A DNA stretch of 32,800 nucleotides, from NCBI GenBank assembly GCA_964475205.1, contig CAYYVQ010000024.1, positions 1 to 32,800 on the forward strand, written 5' to 3'. The stretch's first letter is position 1. The number at the start of each line of letters is the position of its first letter. Positions 1 through 7,211 of this stretch are shown piece by piece. Below the pieces are notes generated by a model. That model made no database searches. It saw only the letters and a list, made by a program, of their open reading frames with translations, and was not told where the DNA came from. Source of the DNA: CAYSRM01 sp964475205. Its GTDB lineage: Bacteria; Verrucomicrobiota; Kiritimatiellia; UBA8416; CAYSRM01. The translations under genes and the position numbers were made by a program.

Positions 1-327
1 TTCGACTGCTGTCGCATGTTCGCAATACGTGTAGCACAACCCCGGAGTCTCATTCGCGAAAAATCCGGGTTACCCCGGGGGCGGGGCTAATGGATGATTC
101 TGGGCCCTGATTCCGCTGCGGAACATTTATTTCTTCACGATTTGCTTTGCCCGCCTCCGTTATTTGCACTACGGTAATCACGTGTAGTCTTTTTTCTTGT
201 TCCGTTGCAAAAAACCATTCGGCACACTTGGCGTGGAAGACAGGATTTGAGTTGTAACAGTTCCAGGGATGCTGCCATTCCCTTTGTATGGAATACTTCG
301 GTTAACAATATTCAAATAGCGACCATT
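1..327. other. Upstream region of the transporter gene, no gene seen
   Basis: No reading frame here is convincing. The frame of the transporter stays open back to a TTG at 205, but the extra 41 residues lack hydrophobic or conserved character and look like untranslated leader. There is a GC-rich run around 64-88 and no clear ribosome binding site before either start. No RNA gene or strong terminator was recognised. Confidence 0.4.
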
Positions 328-2517
328 ATGAACAAAAACAAATCGATATTGGCCGACTCGCCCTCGAGGAGGTTCGGAACTTTCGGGGGGGTGTTCACCC
401 CCAGCCTGCTCACAATTCTGGGCGTAATCATGTTTCTGCGTTTCCCGGCTGTTGTTGGGAACGCGGGACTCTGGCGTTCACTGTTGATTCTGGCAGCCGC
501 GAGTGTAATCACTGTCATCACAGCGCTTTCCATCTCGTCAATAGCAACCAACATGCGCGTACGGGGAGGCGGGGCCTACTATCTGATAAGCCGCAGTCTA
601 GGCGTTGAATTTGGCGGAGTGATCGCAATATTCTTCTACGTTGCTCAAGCGGTGGCGGTAACCTTGTATGTCATTGGTTTTTCGGAAGCGGTCTTGTCGG
701 CTTTTCCCGGCATGGAAATATCTTTCAGAGCGGTTGCCACGGCCACAAACATTCTTGTCTTTGCCTGCGTCTATACCGGGGCCGGCTGGACAATTAAGAT
801 CCAATATGGCATTCTGGCCATTCTGCTCCTCTCGATACTTTCATTCTTTATCGGTGCCGGACTCGACTTCTCGCCGGACATACTGCGTACCAATCTGGAT
901 CCCGGCTGGACGCCTGGCAACTCCATCTTCACAATTTTCGCGCTTTTTTTTCCGGCTGTCACGGGAATAATGGCCGGCGTGAACATGTCGGGCGACCTCA
1001 AGAATCCCGGCCGCTCACTGCCGCGCGGGACTTTTTCGGCAATAGGATTCTCAATGCTCATTTATGCCGCCATTACGATACTGCTGGCCGGCAGCGTTCC
1101 CCGTCCCGAACTGCTTGGGACAGGATTTGTCATAAAGAACAACGCATTGGTGCCAGCCCTTATCTACGCCGGGGTAATCTGTGCAACGCTATCGTCGGCC
1201 CTCGGCAGCATGATGGGGGCGCCGCGGATATTGCAGGCATTTGCGCGCGACAATATCTTCCCGCGACTCCGCTGGTTTGGCTACGGCGCCGGTCCTGCAG
1301 GTGAACCCCGCCGCGCCATCATAGTTACATTTGTGATAGCACAGATCGGCATTGTCGCCGGGGATTTGAACACCGTTGCTCCGATAATAACGATGTTCTT
1401 CCTGCTGACATATGGCACTGTAAACCTCGCATGTTTCTATGAGTCCCGCTCCAACAACCCCAGTTTTCGTCCGACCTTTAGGCTCAACCATTGGTCCATA
1501 GCCCTCTTCGGAGCCATCGTCTGCCTCGCGGTCATGTTCCTGATCAGTGCTCTTTGGGCAGCGGTATCCATATTGCTCAGCGGTTTCCTGTTCTATATCA
1601 TCAAGCGCTCAGATTTGCGCGTAAAATGGGGGGATGTGAACAGGGGTATGGCCTATCAGCGGGCTCGTAATGCATTGTTGCGCCTGGAGCGAGAGGAATA
1701 CCACCCCAAAAACTGGAGACCATCGATTCTTGCACTTAGCGGCGGTGCCTACAACCGACTTCATCTGGCGGAATATGCCTGCTGGTTCACAACCGGCAGC
1801 GGGATTGTTTCGATTGCCCAAGTGATAAGAGGCAGGCTTGAAGATTTGTCTGATCGAAGACATGAAGCCGAAGATATCCTGCGCAAATTTATTTTGAAGG
1901 AGAATATAGAGGCGTTTCCCGTCGTCGTCGTGGAGGACAGCATCCATACCGCCATCAAGGCCCTTGTGCAGTGTCACGGAATTAGCGGAATCCGCCCAAA
2001 TACGGTATTGCTTGGGTGGAGCAAAAATCCTGCGAACAACGAAATGTACACCGAGATGCTCCGCATTGTCAAGAAGATGAAGCGCAGTCTGATGGTTCTG
2101 GATTGCGTGCAGAAAGAGGAAAAGATCTTTATTCCCAAGGGGGCCATTAATCTATGGTGGGCGGGCGACAAAAACGATTCGCTCATACTTCTACTGGCCT
2201 ACCTTCTGCAAAAAAATCCGGAATGGAGCAATAACCCATTGCGTATACTGAGGCCGGTGCCAGAGCGGGCCGACGTTGAAAACATTGAAAAAGAGATGCA
2301 GGGAATGCTTGTTCAATCGCGTATTGAGGCCGAGATCCTTGTAATTCCAACCGTTAACCCGTTGGAGGCGGTACTCAAGGCAATGCAACCCTCCGCTGCT
2401 CTCTTTGCAGGGTTTGATCCCGATGAAGGTATCACCAAGGAGTTGCAGGCGGTCACCGGCCTTCCGGGAGACATCATATTAGTCTATAATGCCGGCGACG
2501 CCTCTCTCGACGCCTGA
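328..2517 (+). CDS. SLC12-like cation-chloride cotransporter (APC superfamily permease)
   Basis: Probable inner-membrane transporter of the amino acid-polyamine-cation superfamily, closest in layout to the Na-K-Cl cotransporter (SLC12) family. The ATG at 328 is preferred over the upstream TTG at 205 because the protein then begins MNKNKSILADSPSRRFGTFG, leading straight into the first membrane segment (TPSLLTILGVIMFLRFPAVV), as family members do. About twelve hydrophobic segments fill the first 440 or so residues. The family-typical RGGGAYYLISRSLG follows the second segment, and GIMAGVNMSGDLKNPGRSLP marks the sixth. The remaining 290 residues are soluble and contain LALSGGAYNRLHLAEYACWF, resembling the SLC12 cytoplasmic tail. 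At 729 residues the length suits a bacterial SLC12 homologue. The transported ions cannot be read from sequence. It stands alone on the plus strand; the next 1.2 kb holds only debris. Confidence 0.85.
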   Translation: MNKNKSILADSPSRRFGTFGGVFTPSLLTILGVIMFLRFPAVVGNAGLWRSLLILAAASVITVITALSISSIATNMRVRGGGAYYLISRSLGVEFGGVIAIFFYVAQAVAVTLYVIGFSEAVLSAFPGMEISFRAVATATNILVFACVYTGAGWTIKIQYGILAILLLSILSFFIGAGLDFSPDILRTNLDPGWTPGNSIFTIFALFFPAVTGIMAGVNMSGDLKNPGRSLPRGTFSAIGFSMLIYAAITILLAGSVPRPELLGTGFVIKNNALVPALIYAGVICATLSSALGSMMGAPRILQAFARDNIFPRLRWFGYGAGPAGEPRRAIIVTFVIAQIGIVAGDLNTVAPIITMFFLLTYGTVNLACFYESRSNNPSFRPTFRLNHWSIALFGAIVCLAVMFLISALWAAVSILLSGFLFYIIKRSDLRVKWGDVNRGMAYQRARNALLRLEREEYHPKNWRPSILALSGGAYNRLHLAEYACWFTTGSGIVSIAQVIRGRLEDLSDRRHEAEDILRKFILKENIEAFPVVVVEDSIHTAIKALVQCHGISGIRPNTVLLGWSKNPANNEMYTEMLRIVKKMKRSLMVLDCVQKEEKIFIPKGAINLWWAGDKNDSLILLLAYLLQKNPEWSNNPLRILRPVPERADVENIEKEMQGMLVQSRIEAEILVIPTVNPLEAVLKAMQPSAALFAGFDPDEGITKELQAVTGLPGDIILVYNAGDASLDA

Positions 2518-2535
2518 AGACTCTCAATTGCAAAT

Positions 2536-2588
2536 AAAAGGAGCTAACGGGGTCGTTATTCACAGTCTGATGACCCCGATTCCTTTGA
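2536..2588. repeat. REP-like palindrome at the left edge of a transposase remnant
   Basis: An imperfect inverted repeat pairs AAAGGA...CGGGGTC on the left with GACCCCGATTCCTTT on the right. The segment GTTATTCACAGTCTGA within it recurs at 3278-3293, next to the transposase fragment, so related sequence lies on both sides of it. REP-associated transposases (RAYTs) are known to act on short palindromes of this type. The assignment to that class is inference from the neighbouring fragment. Confidence 0.5.
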
Positions 2589-2631
2589 ACCTAGAAACGG
2601 CAGTTGCCGAGTTTGCTGTAGCTGCAAGGCG

Positions 2632-2668
2632 TGAGGTTTTCGGCTATAGTAACTATGCCGAAGACCTC
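2632..2668. repeat. Imperfect palindrome
   Basis: GAGGTTTTCGGCTATAGT faces ACTATGCCGAAGACCTC with two minor discrepancies, forming a hairpin of about 17 base pairs with a very short loop. It lies between the REP-like repeat and a longer inverted repeat, in a stretch without genes. It may be another REP-type unit. Confidence 0.45.
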
Positions 2669-2708
2669 AGAACGAAGCAGATGCAGTGAAATCGGCAACC
2701 CCTTGCGG

Positions 2709-2807
2709 CTTGAAATTCGGGAAGCTCGCCCGCACCCTTTGGGTGGGGGCGCAATAAAATGTAAACTCCTTATTTGTAATAATATACATCGCTTCCCGAA
2801 TTTCAAG
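2709..2807. repeat. Inverted repeat with perfect 17-bp arms
   Basis: CTTGAAATTCGGGAAGC at 2709-2725 is the exact reverse complement of 2791-2807. The 65-base interior holds a second hairpin, GCCCGCACCC at 2728-2737 against GGGTGGGGGC at 2741-2750 with one mismatch. The layout suggests a small non-autonomous mobile element or a folded RNA. No gene lies inside, and the R-box motif expected of an integron attC site is not seen. Confidence 0.5.
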
Positions 2808-2942
2808 TGCCGTATATAGGCTGAAACCTTATGCAAAACAAACCGCGAATCAGGCGAATTAAGCGAATTTAATGAGTGGGGTAGGGAGCAAGAGGAAGCT
2901 GTTTTCCAGTCGGACCTCCTTGTGAGCCGCGCTAATTGTTAG

Positions 2943-3272
2943 GTTGGACCCTGCGATCCCCGGGATGTAAATTATCCGGGCCAGCAGGTCGCTACAGACC
3001 TGATTGCTCAGGTTGTGGCCGGAGAATACGGCATAAAACCTGAGATGTTGAAAGCTGATGGTCATACATCCGGGGTTGGGCAGGCAAAGGCTGTGGCGAT
3101 GGAATTGGTATGCAGATTGACGGGGATGACGCAGAGAGAAGTTGGCAGCCGCTATGGAGGGATCAGCTCCTATGCGGTGAACCACACCCGGCGGCGTGTA
3201 AAGACGGAGACACCCGCCGAGGTTCTGGACAACGTGATGAAGTCTATTCGCTGCGCAGAACCTCAAGGCTAA
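2943..3272 (+). pseudogene. REP-associated transposase remnant (DnaA-like C-terminal domain)
   Basis: The frame is open from the stop at 2940-2942 to the stop at 3272, with GTG at 3015 as the first candidate start. The readable protein contains AQVVAGEYGIKPEMLKADG, then AKAVAMELVCRLTGMTQREV and GSRYGGISSYAVNHTRRRV. That is the DnaA domain IV-like helix-turn-helix region found at the C-terminus of many REP-associated tyrosine transposases in PVC-group genomes. The N-terminal Y1 (HUH) catalytic domain, normally 150 or more residues, is absent: the upstream 400 bases have no open frame with an HxH motif. I read this as the tail of a decayed gene. A small DnaA-like DNA-binding protein is the less likely alternative. 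Confidence 0.6.
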
Positions 3273-3284
3273 GATTGTTATTCA

Positions 3285-3331
3285 CAGTCTGACCCCGATA
3301 CTCGATACTCTCCAGTCTGACCCCGATACTC
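3285..3331 (+). repeat. Two direct repeats of a 19-base unit
   Basis: CAGTCTGACCCCGATACTC occurs at 3285-3303 and exactly again at 3313-3331. The left REP-like palindrome (2562-2580) carries a version with three extra bases. Together these bracket the transposase remnant and mark the probable right end of the element. Confidence 0.6.
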
Positions 3332-3366
3332 TCTAACAGCTTCCAGCCCTCCTCGCTGTCGCTCGT

Positions 3367-3613
3367 GGGGAAACATCCCCCTGCCGCCGTCCCGGGCGGC
3401 CCCAGACACAGAACCCGCCAACGTTCCCGTTGGTCACGTTGTCATGCTCTGTGCTTTCCCCTTTGGCTCTCGCGTCTTCATGCGGCACATGCACCGCACC
3501 AAGCGTTGGTGCAGGCTGTGTGCCTGGTCAGCCGCAAAGCGGCTTCCACGGTGTCTAGCTTTGCTCGACTGATTCCTTCTCTTTTTCTTGCCGCCACCTG
3601 CGCCGAAGGCGCA
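3367..3613. other. Cluster of seven compact hairpins in a gene-free stretch
   Basis: Short perfect stems follow one another: 3367-3380 (GGGGA/TCCCC), 3383-3400 (GCCGCC/GGCGGC), 3418-3433 (CCAACG/CGTTGG), 3496-3512 (GCACCAA/TTGGTGC), 3512-3526 (CAGGC/GCCTG), 3530-3544 (AGCCGC/GCGGCT) and 3599-3613 (TGCGCC/GGCGCA). Loops are three to six bases. The plus-strand frame at 3365-3628 resembles no known protein and has poor composition, so I do not call it. The stretch is GC-rich and ends just before a sharp drop to AT-rich sequence at about 3625. From 3625 to 3769 I see nothing but AT-rich leader. Confidence 0.45.
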
Positions 3614-3769
3614 ATTCCTGTTTTGTAGATTGATGGTTCTTTCATAGACATTGACAACAACAAAATGAATCTTCGTTGAAAATAGAAGACATAACCAGTA
3701 TCATACTTCCTTGATATTTAATGTGTTATTTATCATGCCTATATATGATGAGATCAGACTTATTGAATC

Positions 3770-5266
3770 ATGAAAATCGACAAATACATAGACCAAATAA
3801 TAAATGATGCAGACAAAACCATCTATAAAGAAGCTACAAAGAGCGCTGAGAGTGGAGCGTTGAGAGCTACCTATATCATGCTTTGGATAAGTTGTGCTGA
3901 ATCACTAAAAAGAAAATTCAAAGAGGCTGCCATTCGTGATGGCATTGCCAAGAAAATATCTGCTGAAATTGACAGGCGTGAGGGTGATCATAAGTCAGTG
4001 GATGTTTATATTTTAGATAACTCCAGAGAATATGGCTTTATAGATGATACCCAACATACAGAGTTAAAACATATCTATGAAATGCGATGTATATGTGGGC
4101 ACCCGTATGAACATGCGCCAGAACCCGAGCAGATACTTTCTGCGACTGCGATTGTAGTGAAAAATGTACTTTCTCGACCTCTTAAGCTCAAACATGGATT
4201 TCTTGATGCACAACTCAAGTTGATAACCACGGAAAAGAATTATTTGGATGACACAAGAGAAGCTGTCGCAGAGCATGTGAAAGAAATATTTTCAAAAATA
4301 GATGAGTCACTTCTACCTTGGTTTCTAGAAAAAATATGGAAAGAGGTGGAATCTATTTACAAGGATTCTAGCATGCGTTTATACAGAAAGAGGTGCATAT
4401 ATTTTGCCCGTGAAATGCTTAAACTATCTGATAAAGATATTCTGCAAACATGGACTGGCTTAAAAGAACTCATGCTTAAGTATCCATGCAGCACAAGCAG
4501 AACATTTCTGACAAAAATATTATTCTCTCGCCTCAAAGATGGCGAGAGACTGACAGTAATAATGAATGGGCTGGATCGGGCCAAGAAAGCGCCATCGGCC
4601 CTGAAGAATGTTATGAAACTATACAAGAATGGTGTCTTAAACAAAGCAGAAAGCGATAAGGTTGACGGTTTCATTGCGGACACCAGCATTGGAGACCTGA
4701 GCGACCTTCCTGTGCCATTAAATCTTTTAAACAACAGGTTGATAGAAAAGCTCAAGAGTCATGATTGGTACGTGCAAAATCCTGTTGCCAGATTGATACA
4801 AAACCGAGGCGGGGACGACGTTGCAGGGTTGCCGAAAGAAGCACAGAGATTGTTAGGAAATAACATCCTGCAAGCAGCAGATGGATGCGCCCGTGCTGCA
4901 CGACGGCTGATAGATCATGTGGCGGATAGTGATATTGGAGACTGGCCTTCTGAATTTATTCGAGGCATTGTTGAAGAGTGTTTTATCAACGAGAAGGATG
5001 AGATCCGTTTCAAAAAGGACTATGCATATGATGCCGTCAGAACTCTTCAAATCGTTGACGTGGAAGCAAGAACTGAAATCATGGACGACATTTCTGCCAG
5101 ATTGTCGTCTGGAGAACAACAAAGGCAATGGTTTTCAAATGATGAACGAGATGAAATGGTTGCAATCTTAAACAGAGTGATTGATCAGAACGAGCCAGAC
5201 TGTAATTGTCTCACAGATTTAAGAAATACTATTCAAGAATATGATCCCGTACTTTATGAGCGGTGA
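3770..5266 (+). CDS. Large helical protein with HEPN-type RX4H motif, function unknown
   Basis: I do not recognise the full-length family. The 498-residue protein is predicted mostly alpha-helical and soluble. Residues 30-135 resemble a HEPN domain: a first helix (ATYIMLWISCAESLKRKF), then EMRCICGHPYEHAPEPEQ with R106 and H111 in RX4H spacing, then a closing helix (ILSATAIVVKNVL). HEPN domains with this motif are commonly metal-independent RNases in toxin and defence systems, but catalytic activity here is inference. Residues 150-498 look like helical-repeat sequence and could sense a target or bind a partner. It is the first gene of an AT-rich run and its end overlaps the next gene, so they are probably co-transcribed. 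Codon use is much more AT-rich than in the flanking transporter and hsd genes, which suggests transfer. Confidence 0.7.
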   Translation: MKIDKYIDQIINDADKTIYKEATKSAESGALRATYIMLWISCAESLKRKFKEAAIRDGIAKKISAEIDRREGDHKSVDVYILDNSREYGFIDDTQHTELKHIYEMRCICGHPYEHAPEPEQILSATAIVVKNVLSRPLKLKHGFLDAQLKLITTEKNYLDDTREAVAEHVKEIFSKIDESLLPWFLEKIWKEVESIYKDSSMRLYRKRCIYFAREMLKLSDKDILQTWTGLKELMLKYPCSTSRTFLTKILFSRLKDGERLTVIMNGLDRAKKAPSALKNVMKLYKNGVLNKAESDKVDGFIADTSIGDLSDLPVPLNLLNNRLIEKLKSHDWYVQNPVARLIQNRGGDDVAGLPKEAQRLLGNNILQAADGCARAARRLIDHVADSDIGDWPSEFIRGIVEECFINEKDEIRFKKDYAYDAVRTLQIVDVEARTEIMDDISARLSSGEQQRQWFSNDERDEMVAILNRVIDQNEPDCNCLTDLRNTIQEYDPVLYER

Positions 5267-6140
5267 TACGAATAAGAACTTTATGCAAGAAATCCAAATC
5301 ACATCTATTGCTGTGGAAGAAATCCGGGAGTTGGTGGAGTCCGGAAATACACGGGTATTAGACGAATTATCACCTTCAGGCATTAGCCTTCCCGCCGCAA
5401 TATCACTGTGCCTCTCTCTTGACTTATGGGTATCTAACAAAACCTTGGATGTTAGCTTGGCCCAGCAGCTCATAAATGATTTGCCCTTATTGTCCGATGC
5501 AGAGATTAATTTTAGCCAGCACCCCAACGCATCGAATGATAAGGGCGCATTATTTGATTCACGTGAAACGGAATTCTTTTCGATAAGAAGTGAATCACAT
5601 TTTCCCTCTCTTGATTGGGACAATTTTTGTCAACGTTTTAAGAAAGGTCTCACGGAAAATGGATTTTCTACAGACTATGCGTCGGCATTGGCTTTGGCAT
5701 TTCACGAAATGGCAGATAACGTAATTCAGCATAGTCAGGTCGGGATACAGAATTCCTCTTACTCAGGACTTGCTGGGTATCATGTTGCCAGTAATTATAT
5801 GTCGTTTTCTGTAGGGGATAATGGCATTGGTGCATTGGCAAGTCTTAAGACGAATCCGAAATATTCAGCATTGAGCACTTCGGAAGATGCATTAATGGCT
5901 ATCTACTCAAAACAAGCTACAAGAAGAGAGCACCAGGAGTATGGGGGAGGATTCCAGCAGGTTTTCAAATCCCTTCTCGATCTCAATAGCTTTGTCAAGA
6001 TCCGCAGCGGAGATGTCCTTGTTGATTACTATGGGGTTTCTGCTAGAACCATTGATTTGCAGAATATGGCATTAAAGAATGGCCTAGAAATGTCCGTAAC
6101 TTTCCGATTAGACGGAAATATGGCTGAAATAATTCTGTAA
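5241..6140 (+). CDS. GHKL-fold ATPase (histidine-kinase-like ATP-binding protein)
   Basis: The C-terminal half carries the HATPase_c signatures: N box AFHEMADNVIQHS (E156, D159, N160), G1 box VGDNGIGAL (D193, G195, G197) and a G2-like glycine stretch YGGGFQQVF (235-237). There is no dimerisation/phospho-acceptor domain, no membrane segment and no receiver, so it is not an ordinary sensor kinase. It looks more like a stand-alone switch ATPase such as the SpoIIAB/RsbW anti-sigma kinases. Residues 1-140 are an unrecognised helical domain. The frame begins at 5241, overlapping the upstream gene by 26 bases. ATGs at 5256 and 5283 are alternative starts, and none has a strong ribosome binding site. 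The next gene encodes a STAS-like protein, the natural partner for a switch kinase. Confidence 0.85.
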   Translation: MIPYFMSGDTNKNFMQEIQITSIAVEEIRELVESGNTRVLDELSPSGISLPAAISLCLSLDLWVSNKTLDVSLAQQLINDLPLLSDAEINFSQHPNASNDKGALFDSRETEFFSIRSESHFPSLDWDNFCQRFKKGLTENGFSTDYASALALAFHEMADNVIQHSQVGIQNSSYSGLAGYHVASNYMSFSVGDNGIGALASLKTNPKYSALSTSEDALMAIYSKQATRREHQEYGGGFQQVFKSLLDLNSFVKIRSGDVLVDYYGVSARTIDLQNMALKNGLEMSVTFRLDGNMAEIIL

Positions 6141-6193
6141 AAAGTATTATGTTTATCATTGACTCACTGAAACCAGTGAGGTATAGTTTCTGC

Positions 6194-6829
6194 ATGAACA
6201 TAATAAAACTTAAAGAATTAGCCGGCTCTGATTGTTTGTGGGGCGCATCTCTTGCAAACCAACATTTATTGACAATCTGGAATAAAGTAAAGAGTAGCGC
6301 ACGGGCATCAGCAAGTTCAAATCATGTTGTCTTAGACTTCAAGGATATTCAAGCTGCGAATGTAAGCTACATTAAGGGCACCTTCCTGTGGCTATTGCAG
6401 AATGGCATGTCATACGCTAAACGCAAAGTCTCTCCACCTCTTCCTGAAAGCACAATCGCTCCACCTTCTCTTGATATAACACCATTCATAGCTAATCCCA
6501 ACACAGAGATTCTCGCCGAGGTAGATGAAGTCCTTAGCCGTCATGGATTACCATATCTTGTTGCATTGGAGTATTCTTCAGAAGAAGTGCTCTCTGCCAC
6601 CGTTTCTGCAAATCTAGACGATATTCTCATGAGAACGCTTCTGTATATTTCAGAGGAAGGTGGAGCGATGGCATCACAGCTTCATGCCAAATATGAAGAC
6701 GAGGGTATTTCTGTCACCGGCTGGAATAATCGGATGGCTGAATTATTTGAATTGAGACTGCTTTCAAGATCAAAGAGTGGCAGGTCTCTCATATATAAAT
6801 CAATAGTGAAGGAGATTCGTCATGGGTAG
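6194..6829 (+). CDS. STAS-like (DUF4325-like) protein with C-terminal winged helix
   Basis: Residues 42-70 read HVVLDFKDIQAANVSYIKGT and then FLWLL. This is the strand-loop-helix pattern of STAS-like DUF4325 domains (VLDF, then a serine-containing loop before a long helix). S58 sits where anti-anti-sigma factors carry their phosphorylated serine. Residues 145-205 resemble a winged helix-turn-helix (LLYISEEGGAMASQL, then WNNRMAELFELRLLSRSKSG). I chose the ATG at 6194 because GAGG lies about 11 bases upstream; the frame is open back to an ATG at 6149. Placed directly after a GHKL ATPase, it suggests a kinase/STAS partner switch in which the STAS protein may itself bind DNA. That mechanism is inference. 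Its last 8 bases overlap the next gene. Confidence 0.7.
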   Translation: MNIIKLKELAGSDCLWGASLANQHLLTIWNKVKSSARASASSNHVVLDFKDIQAANVSYIKGTFLWLLQNGMSYAKRKVSPPLPESTIAPPSLDITPFIANPNTEILAEVDEVLSRHGLPYLVALEYSSEEVLSATVSANLDDILMRTLLYISEEGGAMASQLHAKYEDEGISVTGWNNRMAELFELRLLSRSKSGRSLIYKSIVKEIRHG

Positions 6830-7205
6830 CGGTTTACAAATACTTCGTGCAAAAGCATTCAAGCATAAGGGTAACAAAGCCAAAGAAGAGCTTCTGGAAT
6901 CACAGAATTTGTTCTCGAATAATCCAGAAATTTTAAGACACGTTTTTAAGTGTATTCCGACAAATGACCAGCACACACTTGCTGTTGGTGACACAGTGTT
7001 CATTACAGATCAGGGAGAGGAATTGGTGCGTGTTTTATATGATAAGAGCCATATTGGTAATGTTGATGCCTCAGGGTCTAAGCTTCTTCGCAAGGCGCTA
7101 TTCTCAATTCCTGATGCCCAGAATGTAACTGTTGGAACTGTCCATTCTTTGGCAACACTCACTAAGAAATTCTCTGTTGTTCTGGATGACCCTAATGCTC
7201 CTTAA
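6822..7205 (+). CDS. Small protein of unknown function, fourth gene of the AT-rich run
   Basis: The 127-residue protein is not recognised. It starts with a basic helical stretch (MGSGLQILRAKAFKHKGNKA). From about residue 50 it has alternating strand-like segments (HTLAVGDTVFITDQGEELVR, then VTVGTVHSLATLTKKFSVVL), which could form a small beta barrel. There are no membrane segments, signal peptide or cysteine motif. The start is well supported: AAGGAG at 6809-6814 sits 7 bases before the ATG, and the gene overlaps the STAS-like gene by 8 bases, implying translational coupling. Confidence 0.6.
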   Translation: MGSGLQILRAKAFKHKGNKAKEELLESQNLFSNNPEILRHVFKCIPTNDQHTLAVGDTVFITDQGEELVRVLYDKSHIGNVDASGSKLLRKALFSIPDAQNVTVGTVHSLATLTKKFSVVLDDPNAP

Positions 7206-7211
7206 TTCAAT

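Noticed and set aside
2709..2807. Integron attC site
   Set aside because: The arms lack the conserved RYYYAAC/GTTRRRY boxes and there is no integrase.
2859..3266. Minus-strand 135-codon frame
   Set aside because: It is antisense to the REP transposase remnant, whose plus-strand frame has a recognisable DnaA-like domain.
3365..3628. Plus-strand 87-codon open frame across the hairpin cluster
   Set aside because: No recognisable protein, skewed composition, no ribosome binding site; the open frame is explained by GC-rich palindromic sequence.
5241..6140. Ordinary two-component sensor kinase
   Set aside because: The ATPase motifs are present, but there is no phospho-acceptor histidine domain, membrane segment or adjacent receiver.
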